From contig NZ_JARGDO010000014.1 in NCBI RefSeq assembly GCF_029211185.1, positions 1 through 64,000 on the forward strand: a DNA stretch of 64,000 nucleotides, written 5' to 3'. Shown here piece by piece: positions 35,603 through 43,907 of the stretch. Positions within the stretch are counted from its first letter, which is position 1. Every line of letters starts with the position of its first letter. The notes beneath the pieces were generated by a model that was given only the letters and a program-made list of their open reading frames with translations, was not told the DNA's origin and searched no databases. The DNA is from Tessaracoccus caeni. Its GTDB lineage: Bacteria > Actinomycetota > Actinomycetes > Propionibacteriales > Propionibacteriaceae. The position numbers and the translations under genes were made by a program.

Positions 35603-36310
35603 TTAACCGCGGTCGGTACCGCTGAGCGCCTCGTCGAACCAGCGGGTCAGCGCAAGCCACTCGGAGGCGGGGAGGAAGGCCGCCAGGCGCCACCGGATGT
35701 CGTCGCGACCGTCCCATAGCGCGCGTTCGGTCAGGATCACCCCGCAGAGGCCTTCGTCCGCGGCCTTGCGGGTGAGGGCTGACTCCGTGTTGCCTGATCG
35801 GATAAGCGGGGAGATTTGGGTCGCGTACTCCTGCAAGTCGGCGTCGCTGATCGGGATCCTCTCGGCGCCGGGATACCCATGTTCCAATAGCTTTCCGAGG
35901 TAACGCGCCCGCCACGACCTGTTCTCGAACTCCCTGGTGTGGAGCCAGTCCAGGACTTGCTCGGCGTCGTTGCTCTCCACAAGATCGACCGCCCACCCGG
36001 ACTCCTCCAACGCGGCAAACCTCTCCTCATCGGTGGCCGCCGCGTCGTAGAGCGCCTGAAGAGCCTCGAAGTCGTCGTAGATCATATGGCCCGCGGCGAA
36101 GTCCCAGCGCTCTCCTTTGCGGAACCGCACCCAGGCGACCGTCGCCCAATCCGCCCGGCCCTCAACCGCGTCGAGCGCCAACGCCCATGCCCACTCCGGC
36201 AGGGTTCCCACCGGTTCGGACAATAGGCGCGCAAGCGACTCGCGATCCTCCTCGCCGACAAGCTGCTCCACCCACGCAGCAACCTCCTGCTCACTCACCG
36301 TCGCTTCCAT
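35603..36310 (-). CDS. Unknown cytosolic helical protein
   Basis: A 235-residue protein that I do not recognise. It is acidic, Trp- and Leu-rich and mostly helical, without TM or signal (MEATVSEQEVAAWVEQLVGE, DFEALQALYDAAATDEERFA, then EWLALTRWFDEALSG at the end). Regularly spaced helices suggest a repeat or superhelical fold. ATG 36310 has AGGAGG six bases upstream. It is divergent from the FitAB-type module. No function can be assigned; an immunity-type role in an accessory region is possible but unsupported. Confidence 0.65.
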   Translation of the reverse strand: MEATVSEQEVAAWVEQLVGEEDRESLARLLSEPVGTLPEWAWALALDAVEGRADWATVAWVRFRKGERWDFAAGHMIYDDFEALQALYDAAATDEERFAALEESGWAVDLVESNDAEQVLDWLHTREFENRSWRARYLGKLLEHGYPGAERIPISDADLQEYATQISPLIRSGNTESALTRKAADEGLCGVILTERALWDGRDDIRWRLAAFLPASEWLALTRWFDEALSGTDRG

Positions 36311-36414
36311 GGGCACCTCCTCTCGCCACGCTGCGCAAGGCCCCATTGTCGCAAGCAGGACCCGATCGTGTCCGAACGACCAGCCACAAACCTTGACCGC
36401 CTCAAGAACACATC

Positions 36415-36459
36415 CATTTGATATCATTCCTATAGATTCGCTATCACTGGAGGTGGGCG
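36415..36459 (+). promoter_or_regulatory. AT-rich promoter/operator region of FitAB-type module
   Basis: A short AT-rich patch unusual for this genome, with TTGATA (possible -35) and TATAGA / GCTATC-like -10 candidates, partly symmetric GATATC and GCTATC words, then GGAGG six bases before ATG 36460. It is the probable site of antitoxin autoregulation. Exact boxes are uncertain. Confidence 0.5.
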
Positions 36460-36699
36460 ATGCCTGCGATAACCATCCGCAAGCTGTCCGAGGAGACTCA
36501 TCGAGCACTCAAGGCTCGCGCAGCCCAGCACGGCGTGAGCACCGAAGCCGAAGTGCGCGCCATTCTTGACGACGCCGTGCGCCCACCCGAGCGAACACGG
36601 CTCGGCTCACTTCTCACCGACATCGCATGGGCAGCCGGCCCCGTCGAGATCGTCCTCGAACGCGACCCCGCGCCCTACGAGCCGATCGATCTGTCGTGA
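36460..36699 (+). CDS. FitA/VapB-type antitoxin
   Basis: A 79-residue antitoxin with ribbon-helix-helix N-terminus (PAITIRKLSEETHRALKARA, AQHGVSTEAEVRAILDDAV) and a C-terminal tail containing the toxin-binding stretch VEIVLERDPAPYEPIDLS. This is the FitA pattern, where RHH and a C-terminal extension wrap the PIN toxin. ATG is well placed behind GGAGG. GTGA overlap with the toxin. Confidence 0.88.
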   Translation: MPAITIRKLSEETHRALKARAAQHGVSTEAEVRAILDDAVRPPERTRLGSLLTDIAWAAGPVEIVLERDPAPYEPIDLS

Positions 36700-37112
36700 T
36701 CGTCCTCGACACCAACATCCTGTCGGAGCCGTTCAAGCCCGAGCCCGCTCCTCAGGTTCTCGGATGGCTCGACGCCCAGGACATCCGCACGCTCTTCCTT
36801 ACCACGATCACGCTCGCGGAGGTCCGCACCGGCATTGCCGTCCTGCCCGACGGCAAACGCAAGAGCGTCTTGGAGCAGCGATTCGAAGGTGAGGTGGTGC
36901 CTCAGTTCAACGGCCGCATACTCCCGTTCGACGAGCCTGCCACCGTCGAGTTCGCAAGACTCACTGCGCGCCTCCGAGCGGCGGGCCGAGGCATCGACAC
37001 CATGGACGCTCTCATCGCCGCCGTCTGCCTCTCGACGGGACACGCCCTCGCCACGCGAAACGTCTCTCATTTCAAGGACACGAGGATCGACCTGATCAAC
37101 CCTTGGGGATAG
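36696..37112 (+). CDS. FitB/VapC-type PIN-domain ribonuclease toxin
   Basis: A 138-residue PIN toxin, start GTG 36696 overlapping the antitoxin stop. VIVLDTNILSEPFKPEP with D5, TLAEVRTGIAVLPDGKR with E42, GRILPFDEPA, DTMDALIAAV with D104, and ATRNVSHFKD are the family positions; IL-SEP and RILPFDEP are close to gonococcal FitB. It is expected to cleave RNA (often tRNA) when released from its antitoxin. Confidence 0.9.
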   Translation: MIVLDTNILSEPFKPEPAPQVLGWLDAQDIRTLFLTTITLAEVRTGIAVLPDGKRKSVLEQRFEGEVVPQFNGRILPFDEPATVEFARLTARLRAAGRGIDTMDALIAAVCLSTGHALATRNVSHFKDTRIDLINPWG

Positions 37113-37194
37113 AGCGGACCCCGTAGTAGGCGGAGAAGCGACGAGGCCTCGCCGACGTGCGGGAGACCTCTTACCTCCAATCTATATCGCGACA

Positions 37195-37216
37195 GGGGGC
37201 TTGCCGCAAGGCCCCC
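37195..37216. promoter_or_regulatory. Rifamycin-associated-element-like palindrome
   Basis: A 22-bp near-palindrome with arms GGGGGCTTG and CAAGGCCCCC around CCG, 40 bp before the helR-like ATG. It matches the CTTGC/GCAAG core and G/C flanks I remember for the rifamycin-associated element upstream of rifamycin-inactivating and helR genes. TTGCCG (37201-37206) could be a -35, with CAAAAT (37226-37231) as -10 at 19-bp spacing. Confidence 0.75.
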
Positions 37217-37256
37217 AGCAGGGTGCAAAATCGCTTCCTCATCTGATCGGAGGCGC

Positions 37257-39359
37257 ATGTCACCCACCGCTTTCTCCCTCCCCGAACGTCTCTCAGCCAA
37301 GGCCACCGCCTCGCTCATCGCGCGCGACGACGAGCAGTTCACACTCATCGGCGAACGCCTGCACGGCCAAATCTCGACGCTTTCCGCACGCCTCGACGAA
37401 CTCCGGATCGCCCCGGCCGGCCTGGGTCAGGGTGCGCTCGAGCGCGACCTCGAGATCCATCGGCTCAGCAACCAGCTCAGGGTGCTGCGCACCCACGGGC
37501 TCGACCTCTGCCTCGGCCGGATCATCGTCGAGGACGAGGATCCCGTCTACATCGGCCGAATCGGTCTGACCGGCGCGAGCGGCGAGCAACTCCTCGTCGA
37601 CTGGCGCACCCCGGCCGCCGGGCCGTTCTTCGCCGCCACCCTCGCCGATCCGATGGGCCTGGTCAGCCGGCGCCGCTACCGCTGGGACGGCGGGCGGATC
37701 GTCGACTACTGGGACGAGTTCTTCCGTCCTGGCGCCGAGTCGGCTGCCTCGATGGACGACGAGTCGGCCTTCCTCGCGAGCCTCGCCACCAGCCGCTCGC
37801 CCAAGATGCGCGACGTGCTGAGCACCATCGCGGCCGACCAGGACGCGATCATCCGGGCCGACGCCCGCGGCGTGCTGGTCGTGGACGGCGGCCCCGGCAC
37901 GGGCAAGACCGTCGTCGCGCTGCACCGCGCGGCCTACCTCATGTACACGGACGCGCGCATCGCCTCCGGCGGCGGGGGCGTGCTGTTCATCGGACCGCAC
38001 CGGCAGTACCTCGACTACGCCGACGACGTGCTGCCCAGCCTCGGCGAGGACCGGGTGCAGATGTGCACCCTGCGCGACCTGGTGCCCGAAGGAGCGACGG
38101 CCATGGACGAGCCCGACCCCGCCGTCGCCCGGCTCAAAGGGGCGCTCGATGCCCCGTCGATGATCAAGGCCGCCGTGCGCTTCTACGAGGAGCCGCCCAC
38201 CACCGCCCTGACTCTCAGCACGCCCTGGGGCGACGCGACGCTCACCCCCGCCGACTGGGCGGAGGCCTTCGACGTCGAGCCCGGCACCCCTCACAACGAT
38301 GGCAGGGACCAGGCCCTCGACGCGGTGCTGGAGATCCTGGCCGACCAGATCCCCACCGACGACGAGGCGGATCCCGCGACCCTGCACCGCTGGCTCCGGC
38401 GCGACGAGGATCTGGCTGAGGCCTTCGGCGACGCCTGGCCGGTGCTGGATCCGCAGGAGGTGGTCGCCGACCTGTGGGCCGTCCCCGCCTATCTTCGGCT
38501 CGCGGCACCAACGCTTTCGGCCGACGAGCGACAGCTGCTTCGCCGTCCCGAGAACAGCCTCTGGACGACGGCCGACCTTCCTCTTCTCGACGCCGCTCGT
38601 CGCCGGATCGGGGATCCCGACGCGGTACGTCGCCGTCGTCGGCGAGAGACCGAACTCGAGCGCGAGGCCGAGGAGCGCGCGGCCGTCGCCGACCACCTGA
38701 TCGCCGCCGACCACACCGAGATGCAGGTGATGTCGATGCTGCGCGGCTCGGACCTCCGCAGCGCCCTCACCAGCGACGACCGCGCCGCCCACGATCCGCT
38801 GGCCGGGCCCTTCGCGCACATCATCGTCGACGAGGCTCAAGAACTCACCGACGCCGAGTGGCGGATGCTGCACGAGCGCTGCCCCTCGGTGAGTTTCACC
38901 GTAGCCGGCGACCGAGCCCAAGCTCGGGCCGGCTTCGAGGGATCCTGGCCCGAGCGCCTCGCCCAGGCCGGCCTGCCCGGGGCGCGGGTCGCGTCCCTCG
39001 CCATCAACTACCGCACCCCGCAGGAGGTGATGGACGCCGCCGAGCCGGTGATCCGCGCCGCCCTGCCCGATGCCAACGTCCCCACTTCGATCCGCAGCTC
39101 GGGCATTCCCGTCCGCCACGGATCCGTGGACGACATCGAGGCCGTGCTCGACGACTGGCTCGCCACCCACGACGGTATCGCCTGCGTGATCGGCGCCCCC
39201 GCGCTCGCCTCGCGCCCGCGCGTCTCGTCCCTCACGCCGGCCACCGCGAAGGGCCTGGAGTTCGACCTGGTGATCCTGGTGAACCCAGCCCAGTTCGGGG
39301 CGGTGGACCGCTACGTCTCGATGACCCGGGCCACCAGCCAACTGGTCGTGCTCTCCTGA
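37257..39359 (+). CDS. helR: HelR/HelD-like superfamily 1 helicase, RNA polymerase-protecting ATPase
   Basis: A 700-residue SF1 ATPase. The N-terminal arm (about 15-80) is helical and coiled-coil-like, then EDEDPVYIGRIGL and LLVDWRTPAAGPFF typical of HelD. Walker A GGPGTGKT at 211-218, RIASGGGGVLFIGPHRQYL, Walker B HIIVDEAQELTD in domain 2A, FTVAGDRAQ, SLAINYRTPQEV and the motif VI-like YVSMTRATSQLVVLS at the C-terminus. HelD-family proteins remove stalled RNA polymerase from DNA; HelR types additionally displace rifamycins. The upstream RAE-like palindrome favours HelR over housekeeping HelD. ATG 37257 follows GGAGG by three bases. Product is expected in the cytosol on RNA polymerase. Confidence 0.85.
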   Translation: MSPTAFSLPERLSAKATASLIARDDEQFTLIGERLHGQISTLSARLDELRIAPAGLGQGALERDLEIHRLSNQLRVLRTHGLDLCLGRIIVEDEDPVYIGRIGLTGASGEQLLVDWRTPAAGPFFAATLADPMGLVSRRRYRWDGGRIVDYWDEFFRPGAESAASMDDESAFLASLATSRSPKMRDVLSTIAADQDAIIRADARGVLVVDGGPGTGKTVVALHRAAYLMYTDARIASGGGGVLFIGPHRQYLDYADDVLPSLGEDRVQMCTLRDLVPEGATAMDEPDPAVARLKGALDAPSMIKAAVRFYEEPPTTALTLSTPWGDATLTPADWAEAFDVEPGTPHNDGRDQALDAVLEILADQIPTDDEADPATLHRWLRRDEDLAEAFGDAWPVLDPQEVVADLWAVPAYLRLAAPTLSADERQLLRRPENSLWTTADLPLLDAARRRIGDPDAVRRRRRRETELEREAEERAAVADHLIAADHTEMQVMSMLRGSDLRSALTSDDRAAHDPLAGPFAHIIVDEAQELTDAEWRMLHERCPSVSFTVAGDRAQARAGFEGSWPERLAQAGLPGARVASLAINYRTPQEVMDAAEPVIRAALPDANVPTSIRSSGIPVRHGSVDDIEAVLDDWLATHDGIACVIGAPALASRPRVSSLTPATAKGLEFDLVILVNPAQFGAVDRYVSMTRATSQLVVLS

Positions 39360-39380
39360 CCACGGCAGCCGCCGCAGGAT

Positions 39381-39439
39381 AACTGGCTGGGTTGGTCGCA
39401 CTGTACGTATTGCACAGTGCGACCAGCCCAGCCAGCTAT
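39381..39439. repeat. R4 hairpin element, copy B
   Basis: Same design as copy A: AACTGGCTGGG at left and CAGCCAGCTAT-like right end, loop TACGTATTGCA. The inner stem differs (TTGGTCGCACTG / CAGTGCGACCAG) but is still paired. It sits 21 bp after the helR-like stop and abuts the DinB-like remnant. Confidence 0.85.
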
Positions 39440-39440
39440 C

Positions 39441-39599
39441 TTTTCGTCTCGCCACGCCGGCCAAGCCGACGTCATTCGTGAGGGCATCGACGGTGCGGTG
39501 GGCCTTCGCGCCGCCGTGACCAACATCGAATCCCCGACCGAAGGCTGGCCGAGCTACGTCGAGAAGCTCCAAACGCTCGCCGATGAGCACCGACACTGA
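39441..39599 (+). pseudogene. C-terminal remnant of a DinB/DUF664-family gene
   Basis: The frame from 39441 to TGA 39599 reads RHAGQADVIREGIDGAVGL followed by WPSYVEKLQTLADEH. This resembles the C-terminus of DinB/DUF664-type proteins (RHAGHAD-x-RE-IDG, then a helical tail). About 100 N-terminal residues are missing, and the reading frame runs directly into repeat R4 copy B. No start or ribosome-binding site is visible. Call rests on one motif, so a small unknown gene cannot be excluded. Confidence 0.55.
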
Positions 39600-39679
39600 C
39601 GATGATTGGCCGCCTCGTCGCCGAGGCCGCGACAATGGGCGCATGTTCCTTCTCGCCACGTCGAAGACACGGTGACGCC

Positions 39680-40957
39680 ATGACCTTGTGGTTCACCGAG
39701 GCCCGGTTCGGCCTGTTCATCCACTTCGGGCTGTATAGCGGCGCCGCGCGCCACGAGTGGGTGCAGTCCCGCGAACTCCTCAGCACCGAGGACTATCAGC
39801 CCTACTTCGACCACTTCGACCCCGACCGCTTCGACGCCGCCGCCATCGCGCGCACCGCGAAGCAGGCGGGCATGGGCTACGCGGTGCTCACCACCAAGCA
39901 CCACGAGGGCTTCTCCCTGTGGGACACCGCGCTCAGCGACTTCTCGTCGGCCAAGGCCTGCGGGCGCGATCTGGTGCGCGAGTTCGTCGACGCCGCCAGG
40001 GCCGAGGGACTCCGGATAGGCCTGTACCACTCGCTGATCGACTGGCATCACCCCGACTTCACCGTCGACTGGCTGCACCCGCTCCGCGCACATCCCGATG
40101 GCGCCGCGCTGAATCAGACCCGCGACATGGCGCGCTACCGGAACTTCCTGCATGGCCAAGTCCGCGAGCTGCTCACCGACTACGGGCAGATCGACTACCT
40201 CTTCTTCGACTTCACCTACCCGGACACCAACGATGGGTGGCCGGGCAAGACGCCTGAGGATTGGGACGCCGACCGGCTGATGGCGATGTGCCGCGAACTT
40301 CAGCCGGGCATCCTGATCAACGACCGGCTGGGCATCCCCGGCGACCTCGTCACCCCCGAGCAGTACCAGCCCACCTCGCCCCTGGTCGTCGACGGCCGTC
40401 CGCAGGTCTGGGAGGCATGCCAGACCATGAACGGATCCTGGGGCTACGACCGCGACAACGTCGACCACAAACCGGCCGTCCTGCTGGCCCAGATGCTCAC
40501 CGACTCGGTGTCGATGGATGGCAACATGCTGCTCAACATCGGCCCCGACGGCCGGGGCGCGATTACGTCGAACGATGCCGCCGTCCTCGCAGAACTGGGC
40601 GCCTGGATGGAACTGCATCGCGACGCCGTCGTCGACGCTGGGCACGCACCCTTCACCCCGCCGCGCGAGGGCGTCTACACCCTGCGCGGCGACAGACTGT
40701 ACTTACACCTGCACACCTGGCCGCTGGGCTTCGTCCACCTGCCGGGGCTCGCGGACCGGGTGACCTACGCGCGGCTGCTGAACGACGGATCCTGGCTTCG
40801 TACCAGCGTCTCCGACCCCAACCAAGCCCCCTCACAAATGACGCCGGCGGGCGAGGCGGCGGGCACCCTCACGGTGCACCTGCCGGTTCGGCGCCCCGAC
40901 GTCCTCATCCCCGTGATCGAACTCACCCTGACCCCGGAAGGAACCGACGCACCGTGA
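39680..40957 (+). CDS. Alpha-L-fucosidase-like glycoside hydrolase, GH29 (first)
   Basis: A 425-residue GH29 protein: FTEARFGLFIHFGLYSGAARHEW, GMGYAVLTTKHHEGFSLWDT, GLRIGLYHSLIDWHHPDF, nucleophile D177 in DYLFFDFTYP, LINDRLG, and VWEACQTMNGSWGYD with the probable acid/base region. It lacks a signal peptide, so it acts on imported sugars in the cytosol. ATG 39680 is used because homology begins there. It overlaps the next gene by GTGA. GH29 cleaves alpha-1,2/3/4/6-linked L-fucose; substrate not predictable. Confidence 0.9.
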   Translation: MTLWFTEARFGLFIHFGLYSGAARHEWVQSRELLSTEDYQPYFDHFDPDRFDAAAIARTAKQAGMGYAVLTTKHHEGFSLWDTALSDFSSAKACGRDLVREFVDAARAEGLRIGLYHSLIDWHHPDFTVDWLHPLRAHPDGAALNQTRDMARYRNFLHGQVRELLTDYGQIDYLFFDFTYPDTNDGWPGKTPEDWDADRLMAMCRELQPGILINDRLGIPGDLVTPEQYQPTSPLVVDGRPQVWEACQTMNGSWGYDRDNVDHKPAVLLAQMLTDSVSMDGNMLLNIGPDGRGAITSNDAAVLAELGAWMELHRDAVVDAGHAPFTPPREGVYTLRGDRLYLHLHTWPLGFVHLPGLADRVTYARLLNDGSWLRTSVSDPNQAPSQMTPAGEAAGTLTVHLPVRRPDVLIPVIELTLTPEGTDAP

Positions 40958-42531
40958 CCACGAGGCCATCCGCACACGAGATCTGGATGGGGCCGATCGC
41001 CCCGCTGTCCCCCGGCGGGCTCGAGCGACCCCGGATCGGCATCGCTGGCATCTCGATCGAGTCCAGCACCTTTTCCCCGCACCTGTCTGATGAGCGGGCG
41101 TTCACGGTCCGCACCGGCGCCGACCTGATCGGCTACTACCCGTTCCTCGACGAGGGCCAAGAGCCGCGTAAGGCCGCCGACTGGGTGCCGCTCACCCACG
41201 GCCGCTCGCTGCCCGGCGGGGCCGTGCCGATGTCGACCTACCTGGGCATGAAGGACGCGATCCTCGCCGGCATCGCGACCGAAGGCCCCTTCGACGCACT
41301 GTTCCTCGACATCCACGGCGCGATGAGCGTCGTCGGCATGGACGACGCCGAGGGCGACCTGGCCACCGCCGTCCGCGTGGCGTTGGGGCCCGACGCGCTC
41401 GTGTCGGCCTCGCTGGACCTGCACGGCAACGTGTCGAGGGAACTGCTGGACGCCGTCGACCTCATCACCTGCTACCGGATGGCGCCGCACGAGGACTGGA
41501 TGAACACGAAGGAGCGCGCGGTGCACAACCTGCTGGCGCGGCTCCGCGGCCCGCACGGCGCCGACCCGCTGGCTCGTCGCCCGTTCAAGGCCTGGCGCCA
41601 GGTGCCCGTCCTGCTGCCCGGGGAGAAGACCAGCACGCGCCTCGAACCCGCCAAGGGCATCTACGACCAGGTGGCCGACGTCGCGGACCTCGACGGCGTG
41701 CTCGACGCCGCCGTCTGGGTGGGCTACGCGTGGGCCGACGAGCCGCGCTGCCAGGCCGTCGTCGTGGTCACCGGCGACGACCGCGAGGTGATCGCCCGCG
41801 AGTCCGAGAATCTGGCCCGCCGCTACTGGGACGCCCGCGCGGACTTCGTCTTCGTCGGCCCGACGGCGTCCCTGCACGAGGCCCTCGACCTGGCCCTGGC
41901 CCCGGGGGCGACGCACCCCTACGTGATCTCGGACTCCGGCGACAACCCCACCGCAGGCGGCGCCGGCGATGTCTCCTGGACGCTGGGCGAGCTGCTCGAG
42001 CGCGAGGACCTGCGTGAGCCCGTCCGCGTCGTGATCCACGCGTCGATCTTCGACGAGGCCGCCGTCGCGCAGGCCGCCGCCGCGGGTGTCGGGGCCACCG
42101 TCACGCTCGAGGTGGGCGGCCGGGTCGACCCCGGTCCGCGCGGGCCGGTGACCATCACCGGCGAGGTGTTCTCGGTCACCGAGGGCGACGAGACGGCCGG
42201 CACGCAGGTCGTCGTCCGCGCCGGCTCCGTGCATGCGATCATCACCGAGCGCCGCAAGCCCTTCCACGAGCTGCAGGACTTCCGCATGCTGGGCCTCGAG
42301 CCCACCGAGGCGGACATCGTCATCGTCAAGATCGGCTACCTCGAGCCCGAGCTGTTCGAGCTGGCCGACGGCGGGGTCAACTGGACGCTCGCCCTGACTC
42401 CGGGCGGCGTCGACCAGGACCTGCTGCGCCTCGGCCACCACCGGCTGCAGCCAGGCGTGTACCCCTTCGACCAGAGCAACACGAACCCCGACCTGACGCC
42501 CGTGGTGACCCGCCGCGGGGAGGAGAGCTGA
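40954..42531 (+). CDS. M81-family metallopeptidase (MlrC-like)
   Basis: A 525-residue protein, GTG 40954 overlapping the preceding stop. RIGIAGISIESSTFSPH at the N-terminus, FLDIHGAMSVVGMDDAEGD, SLDLHGNVSRELL and CYRMAPHEDWMNTKERA are M81/MlrC hallmarks with predicted Zn ligands in DIHGAM and LDLHGN. The C-terminal MlrC_C domain has SDSGDNPTAGGAGD. MlrC opens linearised microcystin, but most relatives act on unknown small amides or peptides. Its position between two GH29 genes suggests it works on the same fucosylated substrate. Confidence 0.85.
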   Translation: MTTRPSAHEIWMGPIAPLSPGGLERPRIGIAGISIESSTFSPHLSDERAFTVRTGADLIGYYPFLDEGQEPRKAADWVPLTHGRSLPGGAVPMSTYLGMKDAILAGIATEGPFDALFLDIHGAMSVVGMDDAEGDLATAVRVALGPDALVSASLDLHGNVSRELLDAVDLITCYRMAPHEDWMNTKERAVHNLLARLRGPHGADPLARRPFKAWRQVPVLLPGEKTSTRLEPAKGIYDQVADVADLDGVLDAAVWVGYAWADEPRCQAVVVVTGDDREVIARESENLARRYWDARADFVFVGPTASLHEALDLALAPGATHPYVISDSGDNPTAGGAGDVSWTLGELLEREDLREPVRVVIHASIFDEAAVAQAAAAGVGATVTLEVGGRVDPGPRGPVTITGEVFSVTEGDETAGTQVVVRAGSVHAIITERRKPFHELQDFRMLGLEPTEADIVIVKIGYLEPELFELADGGVNWTLALTPGGVDQDLLRLGHHRLQPGVYPFDQSNTNPDLTPVVTRRGEES

Positions 42532-42532
42532 C

Positions 42533-43864
42533 ATGCCCCGCTTTGAGAAGCGCATCGGCCCGGACTTCGGCGCCGACGCACCGGTCTACCCGCCCCGCCG
42601 GATCCCCGAGTGGTACCGCGACGCGAAGCTCGGCTTCTTCATCCACTGGGGCCTGTACTCGGTGCCGGCGTGGGCGACGGCGCACGGCCCCGGCGGCGTG
42701 CCTGACGAGGACGCCTACACGCATCACCAGTACGCCGAGTGGTACGGCAACACGGTGCGCATCGCCGGCTCCCCCACCTGGGAGCGGCACCAGCGCCTGT
42801 ACGGCGTCGGCACCTCGTACGAGGACCTGGCCGACCTCTGGCACGCCGAGGCGTTCGACGCGGACGACCTCGTCGCCGAGCTGGTCGGCGCGGGCGCGCG
42901 CTACGTCATCCCCACCACCAAGCACCATGAGGGCTTCTGCCTCTGGGACACCCCGACGACGGGCTTCAACGCCGTCCGCCGCGGCCCTCGTCGCGACCTC
43001 ATCCAGGAGCTGCACGACGCCACGCGCAAGGCGGGCGCGCGGTTCGGCGTCTACTACTCGGGCGCCCTCGACTGGCACGTCTCCGACTTCCCGCCCATCG
43101 AGTCCGACACCGACCTGTTCCGGTTCCGGCGGCACGACGAGCAGTTCTCGCGGTACTCCGCGGAGCAGCTGGAGGAGCTGATCGAGAGGTTCTCCCCCGA
43201 CGTCCTCTGGAACGACATCGAGTGGCCCGACGGCGGCAAGGACAAGGCGGAGTACTCGCTGGCTGCGCTGTTCAACCGCTACTTCGCGGCGGTGCCTGAC
43301 GGCGCCATCAACGACCGGTGGGGCGTGCCGTACCACGGCTTCCTGACGCGCGAGTACATGGCCGTGAACGGGATCCAGGACGAAGTGTTCGAGGCCACGC
43401 GCGGGCTCGGATACTCCTTCGGCTACAACCAGGACGAGGATGCCCGGCACTCGCTCTCCGGCGCTGCGCTGATCCGGCTGCTGGTCGACGTCGTCAGCAA
43501 GAACGGCAACCTGCTGATCAACGTCGGCCCACGCGCCGACGGGTCGATCCCCGAGCTCCAGCTCGCCGCGATGCGAGAGATGGGCGCCTGGCTGCGCGTC
43601 AACGGCGAGGCGATCTACGGCACCCGACCGTGGATCCGCGCCGGCGAGCCGATCGGCACGCCGGTCTCCTACACCACGAGCGGCGACGCGGTGCACGTCC
43701 ACGCGCTCGACCCCGCCGTCGGAGCCGTGGATCTGCCCACCGAGCTGCGGGATCGCCAGAACTACCGCTGGATCGGGGCGGGCGAAGCCGAGGTGGCCGG
43801 CGGCACCGTCGAAATCCCCGAACCCCTTCGCGGCTCTGCGGTCGCCGTCCTCACCGTCAGCTAG
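42533..43864 (+). CDS. Alpha-L-fucosidase-like glycoside hydrolase, GH29 (second)
   Basis: A 443-residue GH29 enzyme, one base after the M81 stop. DAKLGFFIHWGLYSVPAWA, YVIPTTKHHEGFCLWDT, nucleophile D228 in DVLWNDIEWP, and probable acid/base E287 in VFEATRGLGYSFGYN match the Thermotoga enzyme motifs as I recall them. No signal peptide, so cytosolic. It differs strongly from the first GH29 (different N-terminus, WNDIEWP versus FFDFTYP), so it is not a recent duplicate and probably has different linkage preference. No transporter or regulator gene adjoins the three-gene operon. Confidence 0.9.
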   Translation: MPRFEKRIGPDFGADAPVYPPRRIPEWYRDAKLGFFIHWGLYSVPAWATAHGPGGVPDEDAYTHHQYAEWYGNTVRIAGSPTWERHQRLYGVGTSYEDLADLWHAEAFDADDLVAELVGAGARYVIPTTKHHEGFCLWDTPTTGFNAVRRGPRRDLIQELHDATRKAGARFGVYYSGALDWHVSDFPPIESDTDLFRFRRHDEQFSRYSAEQLEELIERFSPDVLWNDIEWPDGGKDKAEYSLAALFNRYFAAVPDGAINDRWGVPYHGFLTREYMAVNGIQDEVFEATRGLGYSFGYNQDEDARHSLSGAALIRLLVDVVSKNGNLLINVGPRADGSIPELQLAAMREMGAWLRVNGEAIYGTRPWIRAGEPIGTPVSYTTSGDAVHVHALDPAVGAVDLPTELRDRQNYRWIGAGEAEVAGGTVEIPEPLRGSAVAVLTVS

Positions 43865-43907
43865 GCACCCTCAGCGCACCCGGAGCGCCAGGGTAATCTT
43901 GGCCGCG

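Noticed and set aside
37293-39659. A 788-codon minus-strand frame over helR
   Set aside because: Antisense to the helicase motifs and without domain pattern.
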